The notes under the pieces were generated by a model. That model was not told where the DNA came from. It saw only the letters and a list, made by a program, of their open reading frames with translations, and searched no databases. A stretch of 64,000 nt of DNA from Herbaspirillum aquaticum (GTDB lineage: Bacteria; Pseudomonadota; Gammaproteobacteria; Burkholderiales; Burkholderiaceae_D), in contig NZ_NJGV01000004.1 in the NCBI RefSeq assembly GCF_002213425.1, forward strand, positions 62,001 to 126,000, given 5' to 3'. Positions within the stretch are counted from its first letter, which is position 1. Each line of letters starts with the position of its first letter. Position numbers and translations under genes: made by a program. This document shows positions 56,279 through 64,000 of this stretch, piece after piece.

Positions 56279-57273
56279 TGGAGCCGCTGCTGCCGGGCCG
56301 CCGGCGTATCCTTGGCGCGGCGATGCTTGCCTGCCTGCCCGCCTGGGCCGAGGCCCAGCCGGATCTGTCGCATCCGCTGGGTCCCACCATCGCTGACACG
56401 GGCTCGGCCTGGTACCGCTTCAGTCGCTTCACGCTGGGTTCCGTGGATGGTCAGCGCAGCTACCGCATCACGGTGGGGGTGCCGCTGCGTCCGCCACCGC
56501 CGCAGGGCTATCCGGCCATCGTGCTGCTCGATGGCAACGCGGCGCTGGCGGCCATCGACGAGCCGCAATTGCAGGCGTTGCAGGATGGCTCGCCGCCGGT
56601 CATCGTGGCCGTCGGCTACGACACGGCGCTGCGCTTCGACGTGGCTGCCCGCGCGTATGACTACACGCCGCCCATCCCTGCCGGTCAGTTCGACGAGGAA
56701 ACCTCGCGCGGACGACGTGGCGGCGGCGCGACGGTGTTCCTGGATCTGCTGCAGGATCGCATCCTGCCTCAAGTGCGCCAGCAGGTGGCACTGGATGCCA
56801 CGCAGCTGAGCCTGTGGGGCCACTCCTATGGCGGCCTGTTCGTGCTGCACGCCTTGTTCACCCGGCCGGGCCTGTTCAGCCGTTATATCGCGGCCAGTCC
56901 CTCGCTGTGGTGGCAGGGTGGTGTGATCCTGCAGGAAGAGCAGGCTTTTCCGGGAGCGCCCGGTGCCCGGCTGTGGTTGATGGCGGGGGAGGCGGAACGG
57001 CGCGAGCGCATGCCCACGGAGGCTGACGATCCACGAGCCCGCGCCATGCTGGCCGCGCGCGCAGCCATGCCGCCGCAGGCTTTGCCGGAACTGGCCGGCC
57101 GGCTGCGCGACCGGCACGGTCTAGAGGTGCAGTGGCAAAGTTTTCCGGGATTGGCCCACGGTCCCATGCTGCCGGCCTCCCTGGCACCGGCGCTGCGTAT
57201 CGCGGCGGGGCTGGCTTCTTGGCGGGCTTTGTATCCGCATGTATCGCAAAGTAAAAGTACGCCGGGCGGCTAG
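56278..57273 (+). CDS. Exported siderophore esterase-like alpha/beta hydrolase (IroE/BesA type)
   Basis: A 331-residue esterase (putative esterase/Fes-IroE family). The start codon shares one base with the receptor stop. An N-terminal signal (RRILGAAMLACLPAWAEA) targets the periplasm. YRFSRFTLGSVDGQRSYRIT and GYPAIVLLDGNAALAAID open the fold, the nucleophile elbow is LWGHSYGGLFV, and RYIAASPSLWW follows. It probably linearises imported siderophores to release iron. Confidence 0.87.
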   Translation: MEPLLPGRRRILGAAMLACLPAWAEAQPDLSHPLGPTIADTGSAWYRFSRFTLGSVDGQRSYRITVGVPLRPPPPQGYPAIVLLDGNAALAAIDEPQLQALQDGSPPVIVAVGYDTALRFDVAARAYDYTPPIPAGQFDEETSRGRRGGGATVFLDLLQDRILPQVRQQVALDATQLSLWGHSYGGLFVLHALFTRPGLFSRYIAASPSLWWQGGVILQEEQAFPGAPGARLWLMAGEAERRERMPTEADDPRARAMLAARAAMPPQALPELAGRLRDRHGLEVQWQSFPGLAHGPMLPASLAPALRIAAGLASWRALYPHVSQSKSTPGG

Positions 57274-57298
57274 CGAGGTATGGACGAGTCCAGATATA

Positions 57299-57317
57299 AT
57301 TGAGAATTATTATTATT
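57299..57317. promoter_or_regulatory. Fur-box-like site upstream of the PepSY-reductase operon
   Basis: ATTGAGAATTATTATTATT, containing the same TGAGAATTAT core (57301-57310) as the site at 54019-54037 but in opposite orientation. It lies 59 nt before the next start codon, in AT-rich DNA that contrasts with the GC-rich flanks. Confidence 0.6.
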
Positions 57318-57375
57318 TGGTGCGAGATCCGAGGGGCCTCGCCCTGTTCCTCCTTCCCGATTCCGCTGCCGTCTC

Positions 57376-58044
57376 ATGAAGCCCGCTGCCGCCCATCCCC
57401 TGCCTGCCGTTGCCGACCAGAAACGCCGTGCCTTCTGGCTCAAGCACCTGCATCAATGGCATTGGATCAGCTCCGGCATCTGCCTGGTGGCCATGCTGGT
57501 GTTCGCGGCCACGGGGCTCACGCTGAACCACGCCGCCCAGATTGAAGCCAAGCCGCAGGTTACCCATCGCAAGGCCCTGCTACCCGAATCGCTGCTGGCC
57601 CCGCTGCGCCAACAGGCGGAAGCGGCCGATGCCAAGGGCGGCAGCAAGGCCGCGTTGCCGCCTGCCGTGCGCGACTGGGTCGGCCGTGAACTGGCGGTGA
57701 CGGTGGACCAGCAGAGTGCCGAATGGTCGGCCGATGAAGTCTACGTGGCCCTGCCGCGCCCGGGCGGGGACGCCTGGCTGCGCGTGGCGCTGGAGGATGG
57801 CCAGGTCGAATACGAGAAGACCGACCGCGGCTGGATTTCCTATTTCAATGACCTGCACAAGGGCCGCAATACGGGGACGGCCTGGAGCTGGTTCATCGAT
57901 GTGTTTGCGGTGGCTTGCCTGGTGTTCTGCATCACCGGCCTGTTCCTGCTGCAGATGCATGCCGGCAAGCGCCCGGCCACCTGGCCGCTGGTGGCGCTGG
58001 GGCTGGTAGCGCCCTTGCTGCTGGCGCTGGTCTTCATTCACTGA
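57376..58044 (+). CDS. PepSY-associated transmembrane protein, candidate haem-carrying membrane electron carrier
   Basis: A 222-residue inner-membrane protein with helices at ~31-50, ~170-193 and ~203-221 around a periplasmic PepSY-like domain. It has the PepSY_TM hallmarks LKHLHQWHWISSG (His24, His26, His29) and YFNDLHKGRNTG (His161). Membrane-facing His residues (also His52 and His195) could bind haem, as in related PepSY_TM/ferric-reductase proteins. First gene of the five-gene unit ending with the reductase. Confidence 0.85.
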   Translation: MKPAAAHPLPAVADQKRRAFWLKHLHQWHWISSGICLVAMLVFAATGLTLNHAAQIEAKPQVTHRKALLPESLLAPLRQQAEAADAKGGSKAALPPAVRDWVGRELAVTVDQQSAEWSADEVYVALPRPGGDAWLRVALEDGQVEYEKTDRGWISYFNDLHKGRNTGTAWSWFIDVFAVACLVFCITGLFLLQMHAGKRPATWPLVALGLVAPLLLALVFIH

Positions 58045-58118
58045 ATTCGTCGTTTCCCTTAGCCAGACAGGCCCTTGCGGCTTGCAGCCAGTCATTCTGT
58101 TTTCTTTAGCGAGGTCCC

Positions 58119-58664
58119 ATGAAGCGTAGCAAGTCCGCCCTGTTGAAACCGACTGCCCTGGCCCTGGCCATGGCGGCGCTGTTTGCCACTGCCGCCCCGG
58201 CGGGTGCAGCGGAGATGAACGTCAACATCGAAATCCCGACCCTGAACGTGGCCGAATATCACCGTCCGTATCTGGCCGCCTGGATCGAACGCGCCGACCA
58301 GAGCGTGGCCGCCAACCTGGCGGTGTGGTACGACGTGAAGAAAAAAGACAAGGAAGGCGAGAAGTGGTTGAAGGACATGCGCCAGTGGTGGCGCCGCAGC
58401 GGACGTGAGCAGCAGATGCCCATCGATGGCGTCAGCGGTGCAACCCGTGCACCGGGTGTACAGAAACTCAATTTCGGCTCCGGCAAGGGCCCCATCGCCA
58501 ACCTGGCGCCCGGCGACTATCTGCTGATGGTGGAAGCCGCACGTGAAGTCGGCGGCCGCGAGCTGGTCAAGGTGCCGTTCCAGTGGCCGCCGAAGTCGGC
58601 CCAGAGCGCCAAGGCCCAAGGCACCAGCGAGCTGGGTGCCGTGGCGCTGGAACTGAAGCCCTGA
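58119..58664 (+). CDS. DUF2271 periplasmic protein with an ApbE flavinylation motif
   Basis: A 181-residue exported protein (signal LALAMAALFATAAPAGA). The DUF2271 body includes NVNIEIPTLNVAEYHRPYLA, AWIERADQSVAANLAVWYDV and WLKDMRQWWRRSG. Residues 103-109 read DGVSGAT, the D-x-x-S-G-A-T consensus where ApbE attaches FMN by a phosphoester to the last Thr (Thr109, codon 58443-58445). With apbE two genes downstream this is the likely flavinylated electron carrier. Flavinylation itself is inferred. Confidence 0.85.
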   Translation: MKRSKSALLKPTALALAMAALFATAAPAGAAEMNVNIEIPTLNVAEYHRPYLAAWIERADQSVAANLAVWYDVKKKDKEGEKWLKDMRQWWRRSGREQQMPIDGVSGATRAPGVQKLNFGSGKGPIANLAPGDYLLMVEAAREVGGRELVKVPFQWPPKSAQSAKAQGTSELGAVALELKP

Positions 58665-58717
58665 TGGCCTGCCATCTCTGACTCCCCAACAAGATCAACC
58701 AGAACAAGGAACCTGCC

Positions 58718-59548
58718 ATGTCGTTTTCCCTCAAGCACTTCGCCGGCCGCTCCATGAAGATCGCCGCTTTGGCCCTGGCCATCAGCCTGCCGCTGTCGGC
58801 CCACGCGCATCGCCAGTGGCTGCTGCCCTCGGCGACCGTCCTCTCGGGCAATGAAGCCTGGGTCACGGTGGATGCCGCCGTCTCCAATGACCTGTTCTAC
58901 TTCGAGCACTTCCCGCTGCGCCTGGATGGCCTGGTCGTGACCGGTCCCGATGGCAAGCCGGTGCAAGCCGTCAATGCCGCCACCGGCAAGTACCGCAGCA
59001 CCTTTGACGTGCAGCTGAGCCAGCCCGGCACCTACAAGATCGCCGTGGTCAACAACGGCGTCTTCGCCAGCTACAAGGTGGATGGCCAGCAGAAACGCTG
59101 GCGCGGCACCGCCGAGACCCTGGCCAAGGAAATCCCGGCCAATGCCACCGAACTGAAAGTGACCCAGATGAACAGCCGGGTGGAAACCTTCGTCACTGCC
59201 GGCAAGCCGAGCAAGGCTGCGCTGGCCCCGACCGGCGTGGGCCTGGAGCTGCAACCGGTAACCCATCCCACCGACCTGGTGGCGGGCGACACCGCGACCT
59301 TCCAGCTGCTGCTCGATGGCAAGCCGGCCTCGGATGTGGAAGTGGAACTGGTGCCCGGCGGCATCCGCTATCGCGACAAGCTGCAAGACAGCAAGGTCAA
59401 GACCGATGCGGAGGGCAAATTCAGCGTGAAGTGGACCGGCCCGGGCATGTACTGGATGGAAGCCAGCGTCTCCGACCAGAAGACCTCGCTGCCGCAGGCC
59501 ACCCAGCGTCGCGCGACCTACATCGCCACCATCGAAGTGCTGCCCTGA
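58718..59548 (+). CDS. DUF4198 exported protein
   Basis: A 276-residue periplasmic protein with signal IAALALAISLPLSAHA directly followed by HRQWLLPSATVLSGNEAWVT, the usual start of mature DUF4198/NikM-like proteins. The C-terminal half is a beta-sandwich (TFQLLLDGKPASDVEVELVP, KFSVKWTGPGMYWMEASVSD). The mature N-terminal His could bind metal. Related domains occur in metal-uptake loci. Its precise role in the electron-transfer unit is unknown. AAGGAA lies before ATG 58718. Confidence 0.85.
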   Translation: MSFSLKHFAGRSMKIAALALAISLPLSAHAHRQWLLPSATVLSGNEAWVTVDAAVSNDLFYFEHFPLRLDGLVVTGPDGKPVQAVNAATGKYRSTFDVQLSQPGTYKIAVVNNGVFASYKVDGQQKRWRGTAETLAKEIPANATELKVTQMNSRVETFVTAGKPSKAALAPTGVGLELQPVTHPTDLVAGDTATFQLLLDGKPASDVEVELVPGGIRYRDKLQDSKVKTDAEGKFSVKWTGPGMYWMEASVSDQKTSLPQATQRRATYIATIEVLP

Positions 59549-59587
59549 TCGCTTGATTGCCTTTGATTGCATTTGATTGACCCCGAT

Positions 59588-59612
59588 GGCGCCTGTATTG
59601 CAGGCGCCGTTT
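59588..59612 (+). terminator. Hairpin between the DUF4198 gene and apbE (attenuator-like)
   Basis: GGCGCCTG (59588-59595) pairs with CAGGCGCC (59601-59608), followed by GTTTTC. It is 12 nt before the apbE start, so it may reduce but not abolish expression of apbE and the reductase. Confidence 0.6.
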
Positions 59613-59624
59613 TCATTGCCGAAG

Positions 59625-60638
59625 ATGACGATGTCCCACCGCGTCCTGATCCCCGTCGACCTGCAAGCCCCGTCCATCCTGCCGCCCGGTGTGGCGCTGC
59701 GGCGCCTGTCCGGCCAGACCATGGGCACCACCTGGAGCGTGCAGGCACTGGCCCCGCGCAGCCTCACGCAGGAGACGGTTGAAGCGGCCATCGCGTCCCG
59801 GTTGCAGCGGGTCATCGACGAGATGAGTACCTGGGAAGCCGATTCCCTCATCAGCCGTTTCAACCGCGCCCCTGCCGGCAGCTGGCATGCCTTGCCGGAG
59901 GACTTCTTCACCGTGCTGGACGCCGCGCTGACCATGGCCACAGATAGCGCCGGTGCCTTCGATCCCACGGTCGGTCCGCTGGTGGACTTGTGGGGTTTCG
60001 GCGCGGGCAGCGTGCCGCGGGACGCATTGCGCCTGCCTGACCCGGCCCTGCTGGCATCGACCCGCCAGCGCTGTGGCTGGCAGCGCATCCTGCTTGACCG
60101 GGCAGGGCGCAAGGTGCAGCAGGCAGGGGGCGTGCATCTGGATTTTTCCGGGATCGCCAAGGGATACGCGGTGGACCTGGTCGCGCAGGCGCTGCGCGAG
60201 TGCGGCTGCGTGAGCTGGCTGGCCGAGGTTGGCGGCGAGCTGGTGGGCGAGGGCGTCAAGGCCGATGGCCAACCCTGGTGGGTGGCGCTGGAACGCCCGC
60301 CCCAGGATGACAGCCCCGCCATGGTCGTGGCCTTGCACGGCCTGGCCATCGCCACCTCGGGTGACTATCGCCGCTACGTCGATCACGATGGCCAGCGCTA
60401 TGCGCACACCATCGATCCCCGTACCGGTACACCTGTGCGCAGTGCACTGGCCTCTGTCACGGTACTGCACCGGCAATGCATGGTGGCCGATGCCCTGGCG
60501 ACCGTGTTGACTGTACTGGGGGAGGAGGCCGGACTGTCCTTTGCCCGTGAACGCGGGATTGCCGCTCTTTTCATCACCCGCGAAGACGATGTCTTCCGCG
60601 AGACCCTCACCCCGGCCCTGGCCGCCATGCTGGAGTGA
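59625..60638 (+). CDS. apbE: ApbE, FAD:protein FMN transferase
   Basis: Attaches FMN covalently to Thr/Ser of target proteins. 337 residues. Landmarks: SGQTMGTTWSVQALAPRSLT, VIDEMSTWEADSLISRFNRA, AFDPTVGPLVDLWGFGAGSV, VHLDFSGIAKGYAVD and YAHTIDPRTGTPVRSALASV (metal and FAD site). Odd: no signal peptide or lipobox is visible from any in-frame start (59577, 59625, 59631), although most ApbE proteins are periplasmic lipoproteins. The probable target is the DUF2271 protein in the same operon. It overlaps or abuts the reductase gene. Confidence 0.92.
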   Translation: MTMSHRVLIPVDLQAPSILPPGVALRRLSGQTMGTTWSVQALAPRSLTQETVEAAIASRLQRVIDEMSTWEADSLISRFNRAPAGSWHALPEDFFTVLDAALTMATDSAGAFDPTVGPLVDLWGFGAGSVPRDALRLPDPALLASTRQRCGWQRILLDRAGRKVQQAGGVHLDFSGIAKGYAVDLVAQALRECGCVSWLAEVGGELVGEGVKADGQPWWVALERPPQDDSPAMVVALHGLAIATSGDYRRYVDHDGQRYAHTIDPRTGTPVRSALASVTVLHRQCMVADALATVLTVLGEEAGLSFARERGIAALFITREDDVFRETLTPALAAMLE

Positions 60639-60646
60639 GCCAGACC

Positions 60647-62152
60647 ATGCAGACCCGTTACCTGATGGCCGCGCTGGTGGCGCTGACTTACCTGGTGTTC
60701 TGCGTGATGACCTTCCTCCGGCATCGTCGCGCGCAGCAGTTGCAGCAAGTCGAGTGGGGCACTGTACAGGCCACTGGCCCGCAAACCGTACTGGTGGTTT
60801 TTGCCAGCCAGACCGGTACAGCTGAGCAACTGGCCTGGCAGACCGCGCAAAGTTTGCGCTCAGGTGGCCTGGTGGTGCGCGTGCTGCCGGCCGGACAGTT
60901 GACCGATGCCGACCTGCAGGCGACGCGCCTGGCCCTGTTCGTGGCCAGCACCACAGGCGAGGGCGATGCTCCCGACGATGCCTCCGCACTGGCCCGCCAG
61001 CTGGGCAGCAGCGACAGCGCCGCTTTGCCGGACCTGCGTTTCGGCGTGCTGGCCCTGGGCGACCGCAGTTATCAGCAATACTGCGCGTTCGGCCATGCGC
61101 TGCACGCCTGGCTGTGCCGCCGCCACGCGCAGCCGCTGTTCGATGCCATCGAGGTGGACAACGGCGATGAAGGCGCGCTGCGGCATTGGCAGCACCAACT
61201 GGGTGTCTTGAGCGGCCACAGCGATGAAGCCGACTGGAGCGCACCCGCTTATGGCCGCTGGCGCCTGGCCGACCGGCGCGTGCTCAATCCGGGCAGCCAG
61301 GGGGATCCGGTGTTTCACCTGAGCCTGACGCCGCTCGACCTGCCCTCGCCAGAGTGGCAGGCCGGTGATATCGCCGAGATCGGGCCGCAGAACAGCGTGG
61401 CTGCCGTGGATGCCTTCCTCGATGCGATCGGCCGCCAGGGCCAATCCCTGCGTGCTGCACTGGCCACGCGGCTGCTGCCGCACGAGGCCGGCCAGCTCGC
61501 CGCAGTGCGCAGCCTGCCAGATCCGGAATTGCTGGCCGCCTTGCCGGCGCTGCCGCATCGCGCCTATTCGATTGCCTCGCTGCCCGCCGATGGTGCGCTG
61601 GAACTGATGGTGCGCCTGATGCACCTGCCCGACGGCCGCGCCGGCCTGGGTTCCGGCTGGCTGGGGCTGCATGCACAGCCAGGGCAGGAGATCGCCCTGC
61701 GCGTGCGCAGCAACCGCAGTTTCCATGGTCCTGGCGATGATCGCCCGCTGATCCTGATCGGCAACGGCACCGGCCTGGCCGGCCTGCGTGCGCATCTGCG
61801 CGAGCGTGTGGCGGCGGGGCAGCGGCGCAACTGGCTGTTGTTCGGTGAGCGCTCGCGTCAATACGATTTCTTCCATCAGCAGGAACTGCAGGACTGGCAG
61901 GCCCAAGGCTGGCTGCAACGGCTGGACCTGGCCTTCTCGCGCGACCAGCCCGAGCGCATCTATGTGCAGCACAAGCTGCGCGAAGCCGCTGATGTCCTGC
62001 GGCAATGGGTGCAAGAAGGCGCCAGCCTCTACGTCTGCGGCAGCCTGCAGGGCATGGCCGGCGGCGTGGCCCTGGCGCTGCAGGAGATTCTGGGCGAACA
62101 CGTCCTGCAGGCGCTGGCCGAAGAAGGGCGTTACCGGCGCGACGTCTATTGA
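60647..62152 (+). CDS. Membrane-anchored flavodoxin/FAD/NADP reductase (CysJ/P450 reductase-like)
   Basis: A 501-residue reductase. N-terminal helix (residues ~5-24, LMAALVALTYLVFCVMTFLR) with RHRR just after it keeps the rest in the cytoplasm. The flavodoxin domain (VLVVFASQTGTAEQLAWQTA; VASTTGEGDAPDDA; LALGDRSYQQYCAFG) binds FMN; the FAD domain has HRAYSIASL; the NADP domain has LIGNGTGLAGLRAHLRER and YVCGSLQGMAGGVALAL. It would pass NADPH electrons to the PepSY membrane protein. A GTG at 60635 overlapping the apbE stop is an alternative start. Confidence 0.9.
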   Translation: MQTRYLMAALVALTYLVFCVMTFLRHRRAQQLQQVEWGTVQATGPQTVLVVFASQTGTAEQLAWQTAQSLRSGGLVVRVLPAGQLTDADLQATRLALFVASTTGEGDAPDDASALARQLGSSDSAALPDLRFGVLALGDRSYQQYCAFGHALHAWLCRRHAQPLFDAIEVDNGDEGALRHWQHQLGVLSGHSDEADWSAPAYGRWRLADRRVLNPGSQGDPVFHLSLTPLDLPSPEWQAGDIAEIGPQNSVAAVDAFLDAIGRQGQSLRAALATRLLPHEAGQLAAVRSLPDPELLAALPALPHRAYSIASLPADGALELMVRLMHLPDGRAGLGSGWLGLHAQPGQEIALRVRSNRSFHGPGDDRPLILIGNGTGLAGLRAHLRERVAAGQRRNWLLFGERSRQYDFFHQQELQDWQAQGWLQRLDLAFSRDQPERIYVQHKLREAADVLRQWVQEGASLYVCGSLQGMAGGVALALQEILGEHVLQALAEEGRYRRDVY

Positions 62153-62292
62153 GGCGATGACCGATGGTTGTGGTGGAGGACCCTGCCGCGTGGCCGGCAG
62201 GATGCTTCATTGCGCCCTTGATTGGCGTGAATTTGCTTTTTCTCCCCGTTGCGCGAGAGAATGTCACGTCAAATCAATGAGATAAGAACAAC

Positions 62293-63651
62293 ATGAACAA
62301 CATGAGCATATTCACCAGTCTGCTGCTGATCCTGCTCCTGGTCGTGGTCAGCGCCTTTCTTTCCTGCGCCGAGATCTCCATTGCCGCCTCGCGCAAGATC
62401 CGTCTTGAGATGATGTCCAAGGAAGGCGTACACAACGCCGACCGTGTCCTCTCGCTGCAAGCCCAGCCGGGCAATTTCTTCACGGTGGTGCAGATCGGCC
62501 TGAACGCCGTGGCCATCCTGGGCGGTGTGGTGGGCGAGCCGGCGCTCACGCCGCACATGCGCGAGATCGTCAGCACCTTCTACGTCGGCCCGATGCTGGA
62601 AAACATCAGTTTCGCCATGTCCTTCCTGGTGGTGACGGCCTTCTTCATCCTCTTTGCCGACCTCATGCCCAAGCGCCTGGCCATGGCCGCCCCGGAGCGC
62701 GCTGCGGTCGCCCTGGTGCAGCCCATGCTGCTGCTGGAAACGCTGTTCAGGCCGCTGGTGTGGTTCTTCAACAGTCTGTCGAAGTGGATCTTCACGCTGT
62801 TTGGTCTGCCGCAGGTGCGCCAGGACGTGATCACCCCCAGCGAGATCCACGCCATGGTCGATGCGGGCGCGCAGGCCGGGGTGCTGCTGACGCAAGAGCA
62901 TCACCTGATCGAGAACGTGTTCGAGCTGGAAAGCCGCTACGTGCCCTCGGCCATGACGCCGCGCGACAGCATCGTCTATTTCCTGCTGACCGACAGCGAA
63001 GACATGATCCGCCAGAAGATCATCGATCACCCGCATTCACGCTTCCTGGTCTGCGATGGCCACATCGACGCGGTGCTGGGCTATATCGACAGCAAGGATG
63101 TGCTGAAGCGCCTGCTCAAGGGTGAACAATTCTCCCTGGCCGACAAGGGCCTGGTGCATACGCCGCTGTCCATCCCCGACTCCCTGAACCTGTGGGAAGT
63201 GCTGGAACGCATGAAGGCCATGGATGAAGACCTGGCCATCGTGGTCAACGAATATGCCCTGGTCGTTGGCATCATCAGCATCACCGACGTGACCGGCGTC
63301 TTGATGGGCAACCTGCTGGCCATCACCGAGGAAGAGCAGCAGATCGTGCGGCGCGATGAGAACTCCTGGCTCATGGATGGCTTGACGCCCTTGAACGATG
63401 TCATGAACGAACTGGACATCGACGAATATCCCAACCCGGTGGGCTATGAGACCTTGTCGGGCTTCATCATGTACATGCTGCGCAAGATTCCGAAGAAGAC
63501 CGATTTCGTGCTCTTCTCGGATTTCAAGTTCGAGGTGGTGGACATCGAGGGCAATCGCATCAACCAGTTGCTGGTGACGCGCTTCAAGCAAGACAAATCG
63601 GAAAAATCGGACAAATCTGATAAGAAGGAGCCATCCGGCAAAACGGAATAG
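62293..63651 (+). CDS. CNNM/CorC-HlyC-family membrane protein with CBS domains
   Basis: A 452-residue protein: DUF21/CNNM transmembrane domain (residues ~1-150: LLLILLLVVVSAFLSCAEIS, VVQIGLNAVAILGGVVGEPA, MSFLVVTAFFILFADLMPKR), a CBS pair (~210-335: VPSAMTPRDSIVYFLLTDSE, AMDEDLAIVVNEYALVVGII) and a C-terminal CorC_HlyC transporter-associated domain. A Lys/Ser/Asp-rich tail ends it. Members are linked to Mg/Co efflux; the label haemolysin is historical. Confidence 0.9.
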   Translation: MNNMSIFTSLLLILLLVVVSAFLSCAEISIAASRKIRLEMMSKEGVHNADRVLSLQAQPGNFFTVVQIGLNAVAILGGVVGEPALTPHMREIVSTFYVGPMLENISFAMSFLVVTAFFILFADLMPKRLAMAAPERAAVALVQPMLLLETLFRPLVWFFNSLSKWIFTLFGLPQVRQDVITPSEIHAMVDAGAQAGVLLTQEHHLIENVFELESRYVPSAMTPRDSIVYFLLTDSEDMIRQKIIDHPHSRFLVCDGHIDAVLGYIDSKDVLKRLLKGEQFSLADKGLVHTPLSIPDSLNLWEVLERMKAMDEDLAIVVNEYALVVGIISITDVTGVLMGNLLAITEEEQQIVRRDENSWLMDGLTPLNDVMNELDIDEYPNPVGYETLSGFIMYMLRKIPKKTDFVLFSDFKFEVVDIEGNRINQLLVTRFKQDKSEKSDKSDKKEPSGKTE

Positions 63652-63821
63652 TAGTCCAGCACAAATCAAAGCCGATTTTTCAGAGTTTTCCTATGCCCAT
63701 GGGCGCCATAAACCCGGATACTCCCGTCCAGTCGCTTGCTTGAAAGACTGGTACTCGGGGAAAGCAGGCGGCTGCAACACCTGTAGCAAAGTAGTAACCG
63801 TAGCAGAGGTAGTCGTGGGCT

Positions 63822-63852
63822 GGCCCGCATCCGCAAGGATGCGGGCCTTTTT
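63822..63852 (+). terminator. Strong intrinsic terminator
   Basis: GGCCCGCATCC (63822-63832) pairs with GGATGCGGGCC (63837-63847), loop GCAA, followed by TTTTT. It lies ~170 nt after the CNNM gene and before the DUF1289 gene; the intervening 63652-63821 holds nothing I can support. Confidence 0.85.
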
Positions 63853-63915
63853 CATGGGGCGCGGCGCCAGCAGGCTTTCCGGCATTGCAGTACAGTCAGC
63901 ACTGGTTGAACATGA

Positions 63916-64000
63916 ATGAAGTGGAATCCGGAAGTGGCAAAAGACGTCAAGAGCCCCTGTGTCTCGCTGTGCAAGCTCAAGCACGAAGTCTGTACCGGCT
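63916..64000 (+). CDS. DUF1289-domain protein, N-terminal part (cut by window end)
   Basis: The last 85 nt encode MKWNPEVAKDVKSPCVSLCK then LKHEVCTG, the Cys-x3-Cys...Cys start of DUF1289 proteins (small Cys-rich proteins of unknown function). ATG 63916 is the first start after an in-frame stop at 63913; GTG 63934 is an alternative. The rest lies outside the window. Confidence 0.75.
   Translation, partial: MKWNPEVAKDVKSPCVSLCKLKHEVCTG

Noticed and set aside
63691-63984. Minus-strand frame ending in a plausible-looking PPAFPEYQSFKQATG segment
   Set aside because: Its best ATG begins exactly inside the 63822-63847 terminator stem, there is no ribosome site, and it overlaps the DUF1289 start. 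Kept out, though the 3-prime part could be a remnant.

Overview
The window looks like a chromosome segment of a betaproteobacterium, most likely Oxalobacteraceae close to Herbaspirillum. This is inferred from the uniformly high GC, the gene set (ssuADCB with the Mop-type ssuF, cysTWA plus a CysB-type regulator, livKHMGF, DadA/Lrp, hppD/Lrp) and short polycistronic units with 1-4 nt overlaps. No tRNA, rRNA, CRISPR array, intact insertion sequence or replication origin was seen.

Layout. 1-5760: sulfonate-sulfur operon (ssuA, ssuD, ssuC, ssuB, ssuF), then a degenerate EAL-domain gene and a small serine hydrolase. 5924-9727: sulfate importer cysT-cysW-cysA with a CysB-family regulator. 9850-14340: small proteins, an M15 peptidase, a Pro/Thr-rich lipoprotein, a possible sRNA, and a lower-GC pair (EEP-fold phosphoesterase plus unknown protein). 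14751-19645: branched-chain amino acid importer livKHMGF. 19846-23320: three-subunit FAD/Fe-S/cytochrome c dehydrogenase. 23488-26149: orphan amino-acid-type binding protein, DHA2 efflux pump, small coiled-coil protein. 26344-28137: hppD with a divergent Lrp regulator. 28302-31032: ada, lipoprotein hydrolase, alkB (alkylation repair). 31044-32267: topoisomerase IB. 32402-36811: a decayed two-partner-secretion/contact-toxin locus (truncated TpsB, orphan nuclease toxin tail with a DUF6572 immunity gene, haemagglutinin fragment joined to an Imm35-like remnant, clipped macro domain). 37187-42749: ribose-type sugar ABC importer with an SMP-30 lactonase. 42774-46661: DMT transporter/AraC regulator and dadA/Lrp divergent pairs. 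46938-49561: YdeP-type molybdopterin oxidoreductase with a small helical partner. 49614-51786: MocR regulator and GST. 51807-62152: iron region (two-component system, TonB receptor, siderophore esterase, then PepSY membrane protein, DUF2271, DUF4198, ApbE and a membrane-anchored flavodoxin-type reductase). 62293-64000: CNNM/CorC protein and the start of a DUF1289 gene.

The most interesting system is at 54179-62152. Two similar Fur-box-like sites share a TGAGAATTAT core; one precedes the receptor-esterase unit and the other the PepSY-to-reductase unit. The DUF2271 protein carries an ApbE-type flavinylation motif (DGVSGAT) and apbE lies two genes downstream. Together they suggest a Fur-controlled chain carrying electrons from cytosolic NAD(P)H through a membrane PepSY protein to a covalently flavinylated periplasmic protein that could reduce ferric siderophore iron. 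Secondary leads are the EEP-phosphoesterase pair, the toxin/immunity graveyard, a degenerate EAL protein beside ssu, and well-formed operators at the dadA/Lrp and sugar-importer promoters.
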